A stretch of 64,000 nt of DNA. It comes from Palaemon carinicauda (taxonomy: Eukaryota; Arthropoda; Malacostraca; Decapoda; Palaemonidae). The DNA is taken from assembly GCF_036898095.1 (NCBI RefSeq), contig NC_090746.1, positions 48,890,207 to 48,954,206 on the forward strand. The letters are read 5' to 3'. The first letter of the stretch is position 1; each line of letters opens with the position of its first letter. The notes beneath the pieces were generated by a model. That model searched no databases, was not told the origin of the DNA, and saw nothing but the letters and a program-made list of their open reading frames with translations. Below, piece by piece: positions 1 to 11,408 of the stretch. The translations under genes were made by a program, and so were the position numbers.

Positions 1-560
1 GCCAATTGCTTGCTCAGCGCTGATCTTTGACCTCTAGTCCCTCCAATGACTAACGATCTCCGATTGCTAGCGTTCCAATCACCGATTGCTAGTCAATAAC
101 CAGTCATCAGCTTGCTGATCACTAGATCACCGATGGGCAGCTCATCTTTCTTCGATCATTGAACTCAGCTAGCTGATCTCTGACCAGCCCATCTTCAGCT
201 TGCTGATCTCTGACCAACCAGGAGGGATCATAGTCAGCTTGCTGATCTCTAGCTCACCATCGGCTTACAGACCGCCGATTCACCGGTCATCGGCAATTCG
301 CCAGCAGTTCGTGACTCCGACTTACTAGTCAACCTCTTCCCGTATTTCCCTAGATCAGAAGATATACAACATACTTCTCACAACTGGCCGTTCGCCATCA
401 CACTAAAGTGATCGGCAAACGTTTGACAACCCTCATCAACGGATTGTCGACAGGGAACTACTTGTGAGCACTCTCCAACTGTACAGTAACCACGATACCC
501 AACCGTTAACCATTGATTAACATTCGCCAGATTGATTCTATTCTAAGGAATAGCATTAAT
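1..560. other. Decayed low-complexity sequence, no intact gene
   Basis: The first 560 bases hold irregular repeats of a short motif (CAGCTTGCTGATC and variants near 110, 198 and 236) mixed with GATCT and CACCGAT words. No long open frame is visible. The stretch precedes the RT remnant of DIRS copy A, where the C-terminal gag would lie, so it may be a decayed gag low-complexity tract. That is an inference from position only. Confidence 0.4.
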
Positions 561-639
561 CCCATCAGGGCACATGGTAGGGCTAAGTGTTGCCTTCCTT
601 CTGTTAGTTAAAGGAATTCTCTCTCAGGGGAGAATTCTT

Positions 640-1600
640 ACACTGGGTATCGCGTCTGATCCTTTACGACCTGAGTCAAGACTCCAGCGTCAACAATCTT
701 CCATGCAAAAGGATCCGCAAGGAGCTGTCCCTTTGGGTCGATGTCCACACCATGTTGGAGTTCGAACAAGGGCTAAGACCTCAGGTTTTCATTTGCACAC
801 TGGACCTAAAGGACACATACTTCCAGACCCAAACCATCCATCTAGGAGGGTTGGAAGATTCAGTCTAGACAAACAAGAAACACCAGTTCAGGGCACTGTG
901 CTTCGGTCTTCCCACTACACCCATCCTGGTTTCACAGGATCGGCTTCTTTCTCCTCCATTTCGGGATGACTGACTGACCTTAGCAGACTCAGTGGCAACC
1001 TTGTATTGGCACCGGAACTTTTGAAATCTCTTTACCAAGATCCAGTGATCAAGGTAAACCTGCGGAAGTCTTCTCTACTTCCCTCCCAGAAGACTGGTGT
1101 ATCTGGGAATGATTCTAGACACCAATCTCCGCAGAACCTTCTAAAAAACGATAACAACTCCCATCCCAGAGTGACTTGAGTCTGACTGGAATCAGGCCCT
1201 CTATCCCCCAGACATTCTGACCTCCATGGGACCAGAAGTTTTGACGAACTTCAAGGGGTGGGTGTCAGTCGAGAATCTACAGAGCGGTATAACCTTCTCA
1301 TCATTCCCCACCCCCTGGACTTGATGCTGGGCTTAGAACACATCAAAAGAAGAGAGGAGGGACCATAATGCTGCATCACACGACCTCAGCCCTCTGGACA
1401 GAGTCCGAAAGTACCTTCACTTAAATCTCTTAAGAGATGAAGGCCAACTTTCCGGTCCTTCAGCAGCCTCATCGGTTCCTAACAGACTACTCAGTGATGT
1501 GATGGGCGACAACACCACACACCACTTAGAGGCTCACATCGCTGAACAAGAAGGAACTTGCTCGTAGCCTCTTCCCTTCTAAGAGTATAAGCACTAAGAT
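640..1600 (+). pseudogene. RT-RNase H remnant of DIRS copy A
   Basis: Reading across frames around 800-960 gives a decayed DIRS reverse-transcriptase core: an LDLKD-like catalytic patch followed by a CFGLPT-like motif, as in intact DIRS RT (LDxxDAYFxxP, then CFGLxxAP). Around 1310-1390 the nucleotides match the RNase H start of copy B at 9020-9080 (TDASKEGWG type). Several frameshifts and stops interrupt it. A 131-aa open frame over 574-969 is mainly an out-of-frame reading of this region. Function is lost. Confidence 0.7.
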
Positions 1601-1649
1601 GAGCCAAAGTCTGTTCGGTACCACTATCAGCCCGCTTCATTCTAGACTA

Positions 1650-2700
1650 GTAGAATGTGCTCGCCGACAATCTGTGCACAGCATCTCAGATAAGGTATAC
1701 TGAATGGTCTTTGGATCACCTTGTAGCTGACAAAGTCCTGACTTTATGGGGTCTTCCAACTAGGGATCTGTTTGCAACATTCCTGAACCTCAGTCTGCCG
1801 TTGCTCCCCAGCCCTAGACCCCAAGGCTCTCTGGCAACAATGGTGGGTACAACAGTGACGTTTAAAAATCGTCTCTGTTTTATCTGGAGAAGGGCACTCA
1901 AGAAGGCTAGAACATCTGTCAGCCTCTCAAGGACTCTCCTAGCTCCGCTATGGCATTACGCAGAATGGTTTCCAAACCTTTTGCAGTTCCTGATAGTCTC
2001 CAAAAGAACCCTCTCCACATCACAGACAACCCACTTCGACACCTACCACAAGCTATAGCTTTGCTATGATTGTACGCCTGGAGACTACCCAGTACCTCCT
2101 CTCCCACAGAGGTTTTTCGCAATAAGTTGCGAAAAGATTGTCTAGATATCTGAGGAATTCCTCAGCATCAGTCTACCAGCCAGTATAATGTCTCTTTGGT
2201 TGGTGTCATGTGAAAGAGTCTCTCTCCACTCGATATCTCTATTCCAGAGTATGTCGCCAGACACAGTCTCTAGAGGTGACGGATCCCACACAAGTCTCCA
2301 CTCGGTAACGGACGATCCAGATCATCCGTTGCTATACCCAGGGTAAGGTATGAGACTCTACCTTAAGAGAACGGCAACTTCCCAACCGGGTCCCTTCTCT
2401 TGTCATCAGCACTAGGAGAGACTAAAGGAGGATCACCAAAACATCATCTCAACATGACGACTCACGATGTTAGGGGCATAGCTATGCCCTTGGTCCATCT
2501 TAGCAGATTACTCTGTGACGCAGGTTTTACAAGAAAGGATGTGAATGCTCCAGGTGACTTTCACAACCTTTCTCCTGCAAGACGTGACCCTCAGGAACTC
2601 GATACGATCTCTATCGGTCTGGTGGTGGCTGCATAACAGCTGGTTGTATACCTCAAGCTCCTTATTGGACAAGTAGCAGAAGGTTGAGGGCACTGTTACC
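1650..2700 (+). pseudogene. Tyrosine recombinase remnant of DIRS copy A
   Basis: The region aligns by eye with the YR of copy B (9600-10740). The clearest surviving part lies at 2440-2520, where one frame reads THDVRGIAMPL. This carries the H-x-x-R box of tyrosine recombinases (HDVR), also seen in copy B near 10575 as AHDVRGIS. The flanking words (GTGGTGGCTGCATAAC, then CTCCTTATTGGACAAGTAGCAG) repeat in copies B, D and G just after the YR. Stops and frameshifts break it throughout. Confidence 0.75.
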
Positions 2701-3126
2701 CAGTTTTAGTCTGCGTGAATGAAAAGATTTGACTTGCTCTTATTCTTTTTCTTCATCCTACCCTCTCGTGGGGAAAGCAGCATCCAGGGCTCTCTGCATA
2801 AGCTGACCTCAAACCATTGCAGGTAAACCATGCTCCCTTGTGTACCTAGTATGAAGCTAATACTGTTGCGTCCCCATACCCTGGCGAGGTGGTATTGGAA
2901 AGTCTTGGTTAATCAGTTTTTCCTACAATAGACTCGGAATAACTTTACCTAGACAGTCACACTTCTGCATGACTCAACACACAGCTTGCGTAGGCCGCGG
3001 ACCTTGCGTAGCAAGGTTTTAGCGAGAGCAGGGACTCCTTATTTTTGAGTACTAACATACTCAGATAAGGAGCCCCCGGGTAAAGCCAAAAGCCAGATTG
3101 GCAGGGACATCCACCCTTCCTAATGG

Positions 3127-3240
3127 GCGAGTCACCCCTAATAAATAGCATGGTTTGTATTCCAGTTACGGAACAAATGAGAAATTCGTAGATAATTTGT
3201 ATTTTTCCTAACTATACAAACCTTAGTTATTTACACAAAC
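3127..3240 (+). repeat. Internal complementary region (ICR) of DIRS copy A
   Basis: The first half (to about 3173) is the reverse complement of a family-1 left end: it matches the start of copy J at 60343, which begins GTTCCGTAACTGGAATAC. The second half (3174-3240) is the reverse complement of this copy's own right end (3418-3475). A segment joining complements of both element ends is the DIRS ICR, thought to template completion of a circular replication intermediate. Confidence 0.85.
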
Positions 3241-3475
3241 TTGCCCGCCATCCCTATCCCCCTTGAAGTCCTACCTCCAAGCAAAGTGAACTAAATCACA
3301 GGTGTGTTAACGGGAGTGGTAGCAAGCTACCCCCCTGCTAGCTGGCGGTGTGGGTAGTTAACCCTTGCTAAATTTTAATGGCTCATCATTTCAGCTCCGC
3401 CGAAAGTATAACCCCCTAATAAATAGCTAAGGTTTGTATAGTTAGGAAAAATACAAATTATCTACAAATTTGTCA
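3241..3475 (+). repeat. Right inverted terminal repeat of DIRS copy A
   Basis: This carries the reverse complement of the family-1 left-end interior (AGCTCCGCCGAAAGTA, then CCCCTAATAAATAGC), matching copy J at 60375-60500. It ends in the reverse complement of the ICR second half. The interior holds a C-run and the short GCTAGCTGGCGGTGTGGG palindromic patch seen in other family-1 repeats. Confidence 0.8.
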
Positions 3476-4089
3476 TCTTTTAGTCAAGATATTTTAAGTA
3501 GTCTGTGTTGCGATGGAACATTCAGTTTATATGAAATTCTTTATATGTATACTGTATATGTGAATATGTTACTGCCCTACTTTATCAGTGCCACAATTGT
3601 TGGTAGAACCTTTAGATCTCGTGCTGTAATACTGATTGAAATTAGGTGAAATGGTCGTTAGATGAAGTTAAGAGGGGTGGGGGCGAGGCCATTACCTCAC
3701 CTGTGAATTTTTTTTTATTTTTTCTTCTTTTTTCAGTTGTTTCGAGTGCTATCTATTAACCTCCAATTTGTTTCAGATTCTTCATCTTGTTTTAGTCCAG
3801 ATAATGCGCTCTTTTTAGCTCACTTAAACTGAAAGGTGAAAAGAGCTCTTCTTTTTAGCTCACTTGAACTGAAAGGTCTAAAGAGCTTGTTTAGTTAAAG
3901 TTATCCAGGCTCCATCTGTATGTTTAGTATGTTCGTATGTTTATGAGTCTTATGTATGTTAGTGAGTACATTTTGATGTATTGTGTAAGATTGTAACAAT
4001 ATCTGGTTCTATAGAACAACTGGATCAATTATAACCAAACCTGGTACAAAACTCTTTTGGGTAAGAGGGACACTTTATCAAAATGGGAA
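3476..4089. other. Inter-element spacer, no gene seen
   Basis: An AT-rich spacer between the right end of copy A and the left end of copy B. It contains a 40-bp direct duplication (3811-3890). Beyond it is a tract (about 3990-4082) with words such as CAATTATAACCAAACCTGG. No open frame is convincing. Confidence 0.6.
3811..3890 (+). repeat. Two 40-bp tandem units with TTTTTAGCTCACTT core
   Basis: Units at 3811-3850 and 3851-3890 differ at only a few positions. Each begins CTTTTTAGCTCACTT and ends AAAGAGCT or AAGAGCTCTT. The core resembles, from memory, a dispersed repeat abundant in bivalve molluscs (TTTTAGCTCACCTGAGC type). The tract at 3990-4082 also resembles the sequence that usually follows it there. 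This resemblance is remembered, not searched. Confidence 0.6.
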
Positions 4090-4262
4090 TTGTTCCCATA
4101 CTAACAAACCTTCCATTATTTATGTGGATTACCTTTCAGCGGCAGCTGGAGGTAGCCATTAGACTTTAATTGCAAGGTGGCAACCTTGCCTAACCGCTTG
4201 AGTGGGGTGGCTGGGGGTTACCCAGCTGCCTCTATATATACTCTCACAGCAGTAAGAGATGT
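4090..4262 (+). repeat. Left inverted terminal repeat of DIRS copy B
   Basis: Begins TTGTTCCCATACTAACAAACC. The first 45 bases are complementary to 11223-11268 (in the ICR), and the ACTCTCACAGCAGTAA part is complementary to 11385-11405 (in the right repeat). A/A' therefore pairs left end with ICR and B/B' pairs left with right repeat, as expected for DIRS. Confidence 0.85.
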
Positions 4263-4353
4263 CACCTTTTTCTTTTGCCTCAGTTGAGATCAGACGTGTC
4301 CGCTCTCCTCTTGGCTGTCATTGGACTTTTTCAATTTTGCTTTTTCTTTTCAG
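4252..4353 (+). promoter_or_regulatory. Possible leader intron before ORF1 (copy B)
   Basis: A GTAAGA donor-like word at 4252 and a strong pyrimidine-tract acceptor ending TTTTCAG at 4353 bracket about 100 bases just upstream of the cysteine-rich ORF1 start. Comparable pyrimidine-AG acceptors occur at the same place in copies C, D, F, H and J. Splicing is inferred, not shown. Confidence 0.4.
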
Positions 4354-7300
4354 GTGTGCATGTCTTCTCTTGCGATTGCCTTCATCATGCAAACCCGTCC
4401 AAGGCACGAGGGTGCCGCGTGCGGGTCTTTATGCCGTCATTGGAGACTGACCCGCACTCTTTGTATCCTACTTGCCAATGGCATCAATGCGAGCAAGGTT
4501 CGCTCTGCTCAGAGTGTAGGGAGTGGTCTGCCTCCCAGTGGGAGAAATTTGGGCAGCGCAGGAAAAAGAAGATGAAGCGTGACCCTTCTCCCTCAGAGGA
4601 GAGCAGAGTGCGTTCTTCTTTTTTTCACACCCCCAAATCTCTCAAAAGCTCCTTGTCGCTCGCGCTCTTACGAGGGATGATCGAGTAGGAGCGCAGATTG
4701 ACTAACTGCTTAGCAACCCCAGGGTACTGGAGGGGTTGTTGCTTCCCCTAGAGAAGCAATTTCTCCAGCCGCTGGCGAGCCATTCTCCCTTTCCGATCTG
4801 CTTCAGGTGTGCTTATCCTTGGGGATTTCAGGACCCCCTTCGGAGGAGGAGTTGCTTTGCCTCCTTCAGTGTGGTGCCAGGAAGGACCCTTCTCTGGAGC
4901 CGTCTACATCTCACACTCTGGAATTGTACAAGGTCCATCTGTCGCTTTCTCCTGGCCCTTCCACGGGTGGACGAGGTGATCATTCACGTTCGCCTCTCCA
5001 ACGGCCCCTACTGACAACGAACCCTCTCTCCATCCTGGGACCTCGTCGTCCCCTAACCTTCAACCCTTTGTTTCTCCACACAGTAACCCGCAGGTTGCAG
5101 GTGTAGATCTTCTGGGGACCAGCGTAAGGAGGAGCATCACCATCGCCTCGCCCTTATGGACTCTCTTCCCCTGATTGCCGTTTGCGACGTTCAGAAGATC
5201 TCTTGGATCTCTGTTCTCCTCAGAGGCATTCCTCTTCACAAGGACGAGTCTCGCGATTGCGTTTTACACGATCACGAGCAAAGTCTAGACCTAGGTCCAG
5301 AAGTTCGCGTTCTAGATCTGTGCGATCTAGATCACAAGAACGGCGCTCCCGCTTGCGATGACGACGCTCCTGTTCATGAGGGTGGCGTTCATGCTCGCGA
5401 GGGTATCGTTCATTCGCGAGCTAGGCATTTGTGACGTATACGCTGTTCTCAAACAAGAACGAGACGCTCTTGTTCAGGAACATCTCGTTCACGATCACGT
5501 ACCATGTGTTCGCAATCAAGGTCTAGACGTTCCTCGTCTAGAGGTAGAGGTAGGCGTACGCACAGTCCATCAGCACGTAGCCCCTCAACCAGACCTTCCA
5601 AACGACCCCGGACCGGACCTGAAGATGAGAATGACTATTTCTCTAACAGGCATCCAGCTAAACCCCTAGTGCCTTTAACCGCCTTGGGATTTCTAACAAA
5701 ACGTTCGCCTACGCAATGCTTGAAAACGCGTCCCGCTATGACGCATTCTCCAACTAGAGTAGTTCCTACTCAGAGGCCTCCTCTGCCGACTTTGTCGGAC
5801 GTAGGTGCTTCCCTTGGGCAGCTGGAAGGCGTTAGAAATTCCTTTACCACTGTGGCTCCTCGTGCTGCTGTTGCCAGCGCTTCTGCTCATGAATCGCATC
5901 AGTTGATGTGTGAAACTTGCCATTTTGCGCATGAATCTCGCGATTTCACGAGCAAATCGGCGATTTCCGCGAGCGATTCACAAGCAGATGTGTCGGGACC
6001 ACGAGCAAGTGCGGTACCAACATTTTCGCCTCGTCCCTGTGCGTCTTCCACCTCCAGCGGAAGACCAACACCTGTCCCAGAAGGGTTCAAGAAGCCCCCT
6101 TATAGGTTTGCGAACGTTCCTATTAGTCCGGACCTTCCTTCGCGTCCGAAGGAACGTGTTCCTCTGCCTCAGAGTTTATCACCTCCGTCGGCTGGAGCTC
6201 ATTCTAGGGTTCTACCGAAAGGACACTCTCCTAGGGAATTTCAGGGTTTACCTAGAGGTTCAGAGCTTCTTCCATGAGTGAACACTTTCATGACCACCCT
6301 CCTGAAGACAGAATGTGGCTCCTATACCGTTACAACCTCCGACTGTCTCAGTCAAGGCAACCCCTAGGATCCCCCTGGAACCCTTGCTAGGTTCGTGAGT
6401 TGGGAGTCAGTACCCTAGAAGGAAGTCGAGTGCAGACAGAGCGCAGATCACCTCCACTCCGATCGCATGCTGAAAGTCCTATTCCTTTTGATCCCTATAT
6501 GGTCAAATTACTTTTTACGCCAGCAAAGGTAAAGGAGATCTTCACTAAGAAGCAGAAGAGAAGGATGAGAGGTGTAACACCACCTCAAGCTGATATCATC
6601 CATCCTAAGACGAGTAGGGACATAGGCTCGCCCAGGGAGATTACAATCCATCACTTCTACCCTCAAGAAATTGAGGTAGTGCCTCCAGACCAACGTTTGG
6701 TTTCTGGTCCTCCTCCAGAGGAGGAACCTTCAGCTCCTACTGCCAAGGCTTCGTCAAGTGCCTCGAAGACCTCGCAGATTCCTCCTCCTAAGACCGCGAA
6801 CGAACGTCTTGTGCGTAGGGAATCGAAGGACACGAAGACGAATCCTAAGAACGCTGCGATACTGGAAGCTAGATTGGCTGAGGCACGGAGACGGTCCCCT
6901 GATGCGGGTCCCCCAGTGATTCTGTTGACGACCCTGACCTACCCCAGGCTCTGGGTGTGAGCTTGTAGGTGGATGACCCTTTAGACTCATAAGATGAGAA
7001 TCTTCCAAAGGTGACCAGTCCAAATAATCACTCCGAACAGGAGAGACCCAAGTTGGAATGTAACTTTTGGCAGGTCCTCACCTGTATGAGGGCCATCAAT
7101 AGGCTGTCCACTCCTGATTCCACCATCCAGGAAGAGAAGGATATGGTTTTTGATGAGATATTCGAGACCCAGAAGCCTTCCAGGTCCAGTGCAGCTCTGC
7201 TCTGGTCCAAGGGTTTGACAGCCGCCAAAAGGAAAGCTATCGCCCAGATAGCTGGAACTTTTATTTCCTTAAGGGCAGGTTCCTCCTCTTGGTCCCTTCC

Positions 7301-8030
7301 ACTTCCTTTTGTTTTACAAAGGAAATGTTACGAGATCGAAGGGAAACCACATTCCACCATGACTCTCAACCCTTCGGTAGAGTCCCTAACGAAAGGTATA
7401 CCGACTCAGACCCTCTCCTCTCTGAAGGCCTCACGCTCGACAGTTGAGCTCCTGAACATAGAGAGAGGCGCAAAGTATGCCATGGCGGTTGCTTCATGGC
7501 TCGATCTATAGCTGGGATCCTTAGGCTTGATTGTTTGCTCCCACGATCTTTTGAAGGAGTCGGCCAGGAAGACTATGGAGTCTTTCCTGTTGTCAGGTAC
7601 CCGGACTCTCGAGTTCTTATCGCACCACGTCGTCAACCTGTGGCAAACGCCATTCTCAAGAGAAGGGATACTGTCATAGGTAGGTTCCGCAAACAGGTGC
7701 TGAAAGTGGAGGTCTCTCGGTTGAGGAATTCCACCTTCAGGGGCTCATCTCTCTTCGTTCCGGAAGAGATGGAGAGGTCTGCTAAGCGATGGAGGAAATC
7801 GTCCAAACGATTCTCTCCTCCAAAGGGCCATGATATCGTGGACCTATGGTAGACCTTCCCAGTCTTCACGGCCTCAGCAACCACCGTCCTCTACTAATCA
7901 GTCAACTTCTAGGTCCTCTGGACCTTCTAAGGTGTCAAAGCAGCCCTTTCCGTCCAAAGGACAGAAGGGGTCCAAGTCCTTCAGAGGAAAGAAGGGAGGA
8001 AAGGGAGGTGGCCGAGGTGATCACTCCTAG
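4354..8030 (+). pseudogene. Gag-like ORF1 of DIRS copy B (fragmented)
   Basis: ORF1 survives in several frames. The N-terminal part (about 4385-4690) has a cysteine-rich patch ending EWSASQWEKFG, a hallmark shared with copy C (EWPASQWEKLG) and copy J (GWSASQWERFS). An Arg/Ser-rich stretch follows at about 5240-5350 with many RS and SR dipeptides. Proline/serine-rich frames lie at 5504-6277 and 6400-6960, then a helical C-terminal segment (7011-7850). A Lys/Arg/Gly-rich tail ends FRGKKGGKGGGRGDHS near 8030. ORF1 of DIRS is thought to be the structural or nucleic-acid-binding protein. Many frame breaks show it is dead. Confidence 0.75.
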
Positions 8031-8036
8031 TAGGAA

Positions 8037-9345
8037 TGGCATTCCTCCTCACCTACCACATCTGGGAGGATGCCTACAGCACCACTGGCAGAGTGGCAGC
8101 TCCACGGGGCAGATCCCTGGACGGTCGAAGTTATCGCCTTACGGTATCACGTCCCGTTCATTCAATCTCTCCCTCCTCTGACTCGGGATCCAGTGCATCT
8201 AAGCTTCTATGCGAAAGGATCCGCAAAGGAGCTGGTCCTCAGGGCCGAAGTTCAGACCATATAGCAGAAGGGCGTTCTCCAAGAGATTACGGATGGGTTC
8301 ACAGGCTTCTACAGTCAAATTTTTCTGGGGAAAAAGAGTGGAGATTGGAGACCAGTCATCGATCTCTCCCCTCTAACAGACTCTGTTCAGAATGGAGACG
8401 GCAGACACAATCTTCCAAATGATTCGTTCAAGTCACTTCATGCGCACACTGGATGTGAAGGACGCATACTTCCAGATCCCAACTCATCCGTCTACAAGGA
8501 AGTATCTGAGACTCATACACGAGGAAAAGACATAACAGTTCAAGGTTCTATGCTTCGGTCTTACAACAGCTCCTCAGGTATTCACCAGAGTGTTCGCCCT
8601 AGGGTCATCTTGGGCTCACAGGAACGGCATCCATCTTCTCAGATATCGGGACAACTGGGTGATCCTAGCAGACGCAGAGTTTTGTCAGGACCTGGGGGTT
8701 CTGATAAATCATAGACACCATCAAAGCGAAAGTCATCCCATCATATGAAAGAGTACACAGACTGAAGGAAGTGGACTCACCCTTCCTCAGGAAAGGAGTT
8801 CTTCCAGCCTCTCGTTGGTTGAGTCTGTTAACCATCTGACCTCTCTCATCCGTCTGGTTCCAAACGGCTTCCTCTGGATAAGATCCTTGCAGTGGCAGTT
8901 AAAGTCCATCAACACTCTGACCCACCGGACACCCGAGTTCCTACAATTCAGGATCAGGTGACGGATTTGAGTTGGTGGATGGTAGACAAAAACCTTCGAA
9001 GAAGCCAGAATCTTCTTGTTCCCCCTCTGGATTTGATGCTCTTCACAGATGCATCAAAAGAAGGGTGGGGGCCTCAACTGCTGCACCATACGATCTCTGG
9101 CCTTTGGTCAAACTCAGAAAGGTACCAGCACATAATTCATCTAGAGATGAGAGCAGCTTACCTAGCTCTTCATCAGTTCCTACAGTTGCTGGCAGGTCAC
9201 TCGGTGGTTTTGATGAGAGACAACACCACATTAGTGGCTTACAGAAACAAACATGGGTTACTTTTGCAGCCTCTATGCCATCTTACAGTAAAGATCCTCA
9301 GATGATCAGAGAACATTCGGTGTCTATCAGGAATCGTTAGATAGC
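8037..9345 (+). pseudogene. RT-RNase H of DIRS copy B (inactive)
   Basis: The N-terminal lead-in reads EWQLHGADPWTVEV near 8095, as in copy H (KKGADPWSVRLL). The catalytic A-motif is at 8448-8475 (LDVKDAYFQIP). CFGLTTAPQVFTRV follows near 8551-8592. The YLDD box is replaced by YRDN at 8644-8655, so the second catalytic Asp is lost. The RNase H start LFTDASKEGWG is at about 9040-9070. Frameshifts lie between these blocks. In intact DIRS this protein makes cDNA from the element RNA and removes the RNA strand. Confidence 0.8.
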
Positions 9346-9599
9346 CAACGAAGTCCTGACTTTGTGTGGTTCCTGACTGTAGACCTGTTCACAACGTCTC
9401 TGAACAGCAAGCTCCCGCTGTACTGTTCTACAGTCCAGTCTCTGGCAAGATGCATTCCAACAACGGTGGGACAACACCGACGTGTATGCCTTTCCCTCAA
9501 TTTGTCTGATGAGAAGACTGCTCAACATAACCAGAGCGTCCAAAGACCTAATGATGACCCTTGTAGCTCTGCTATGGCATCATGCACAGTGGTTGCCGG

Positions 9600-10740
9600 A
9601 CCTTCTGCAACTTCTAGTAGATCTACCGAGAGAACTTCCTTCACGACCAGATCTACTCCAACAACCACACGCGAGCATATTCCACACTACCGTACAGTCG
9701 CTTTGACTTCTCGCATGAAGACTATCCAGCGTTTCCTCTCTCAGAAGGGCATTGTACGTCAAGTTGCGGAGCGAATGTCCAGATACTTGCGGAGGTCCTC
9801 AGCCTCGGTCTACCAGGAAAACTGGAGAGTATTCAGTGGTTGGTGTCGTGGAAGGAATATCTCTCCACTTGATGCCACTATTCCAATAATAGCGGAGTTC
9901 CTTGTATACCTTCGGGAGGAAAAACTCCTTTCAGTCTCGGCGGTGAGAGAATATCGCTCAGCCTTAAGCCTTGCCTTTAAGCTGAATGAAGTAGATATTT
10001 CCTCTTCATTGGAGCTTTCTTTACTCATACGGAGTTATGAGATCACTTGCCCTCAGTCAGAGATTAGGCCTCCTCCTTGGAACGTGGTTTGCATCTTGAG
10101 ATCCTTGGAAGAACCTCCTTACGAACCATTACGCCATGCAACTGACCAAAATTTCACTTTGAAAATAGCATTCCTGCTCACTTTAGCCTTGGCAAAGAGA
10201 GTCAGCAAAATTCATGGCCTCTCATATGATATCACCCATTCAAGGGGATGGGGGTGAAGTGACACTCGGCTTTGTCCCTGAGTTTATTGCTAAGACTCAA
10301 AATCGGGGGATGCTGAACCATAGATTCGGGCCCTTTCAGATTACGAGTATTCGTTTTGTAACCAATGACCCAGATCAGTGGTTACTATGCCCAGTGAGGA
10401 GTTTGAGATACTATCTTAAATGCACTGCAGCAACACGGCCCAGACTAACACCTCTGTATGTTAGCTCAAGGAGAGTAAAGAGGAGGATTACCAAAATCAT
10501 GGTTTCCTCCTGAATTTGCCAAATCATCAAAACAGACTTGGCCTCAGATCCTCCTCAGGCTCTTTGACCTAGGGCCCATGATGTCAGGGGAATCAGTACT
10601 TCACTGGCATTCAAGCTCAACTTTTCTGTGTTGCAAGTTCTGCAAGCGGGCGTGTAGAAGAGGCAGACCACCTTCACAGCCCACTACTTAAAAGACATGA
10701 CCCACAGGAGACTCGATACGTTCACTATCAGTCCTGTGGT
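9600..10740 (+). pseudogene. Tyrosine recombinase of DIRS copy B (frameshifted)
   Basis: A long frame to 10257 contains an N-terminal SAM-like DNA-binding region (YQENWRVFSGWC near 9810) and the first catalytic Arg patch (LALAKRVSKIHGLSYDI near 10190-10235). A frameshift near 10250 moves the continuation to another frame (EVTLGFVPEFIAKTQ, then LCPVRSLRYYLK). After a stop near 10511 the H-x-x-R box (AHDVRGIS, about 10570-10593) and the nucleophile Tyr patch (TAHYLKDM, about 10677-10700) can still be read. All four catalytic positions are visible but not in one frame. DIRS use this enzyme instead of a DDE integrase. Confidence 0.85.
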
Positions 10741-11222
10741 GGCTGCTGAGTAAGTTGTTTAAGATACCTCAGGTTCCTTGATGGACAAGTAGCAGTTGGT
10801 TGAGGGCATTGGCTACCCGGGTTAAGACTGGGATGAATGAGAAGAATGTCTGGCTTGGCTTTCCTTTCTTCATATTCCTCTCCCTAATATAGCACCATGG
10901 GTACCTCTGCAAGCTGGCCTCAACCTCTGCAGGTAATTATCACTTCCCTTGTGTAGCTTAGTATAAGTTATAAAATTGTTATACTCTGCACCTCCCCATT
11001 GCTTTTGCGAGGGAGCAATGGGATTTGTCTTGTTTTCCTATATAAACTCGAAGACGTTCATACAAACAACCTCTATTTTACTGCATTGCACTGGCCACGA
11101 GTATACTCACTTGTATATTTCAGCGAGGTATCAAAGTTTTCCCTAGACCACAGTCATATACTGTACTAGGTAAAACCGGGTCAATGTCCATGTCAGATCC
11201 AGCACTTCCACCCACCTAAGAG

Positions 11223-11345
11223 TAAGTCATCCACATAAATCACGGAAGGTTTGTTTGTTTGGGAACAAATGACAAATTCGAAGAGAATTTGTATTTTTCC
11301 CTAAGAAATACAAACCTGGAGTTATTTATATAAATTGGCCCGCCA
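11223..11345 (+). repeat. ICR of DIRS copy B
   Basis: 11223-11268 is the reverse complement of the copy's left end (4090-4135). 11269-11345 has the words GAATTTGTATTTTTCC and AATACAAACCTGGAG, which in other family-1 copies are the complement of the right end. The matching right end itself is missing here because the right repeat is cut at 11408. Confidence 0.85.
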
Positions 11346-11408
11346 TCACCTGTCCCCCAGAAGTCCTGCCTGCAATAAAAAGTGACGTTTTACTGCTGTG
11401 AGAGTATA

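Larger units (their letters stand above)
1..3475 (+). mobile_element. DIRS retrotransposon, family 1, copy A (3' part)
   Basis: The window opens inside this copy. It holds, in order, degraded RT/RNase H, a degraded tyrosine recombinase, an ICR (3127-3240) and a right inverted repeat ending near 3475. The order and the nucleotide words match copy B (4090-11408) and copy D. The right end is confirmed because the second half of the ICR is the reverse complement of the last 60 bases. The left end lies outside the window. All ORFs are broken, so this is a dead copy. Confidence 0.85.
4090..11408 (+). mobile_element. DIRS retrotransposon, family 1, copy B
   Basis: A nearly full-length copy: left repeat (4090-4260), gag-like ORF1 in pieces (4354-8030), RT-RNase H (8037-9345), tyrosine recombinase (9600-10740), ICR (11223-11345) and a truncated right repeat (11346-11408). 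The first half of the ICR is the reverse complement of 4090-4135, and the right repeat is the reverse complement of 4241-4262. The right repeat stops at 11408, where a CAGTGAACCCTCG-type DNA transposon end begins after TA. All ORFs are broken by stops and frameshifts. Confidence 0.9.
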
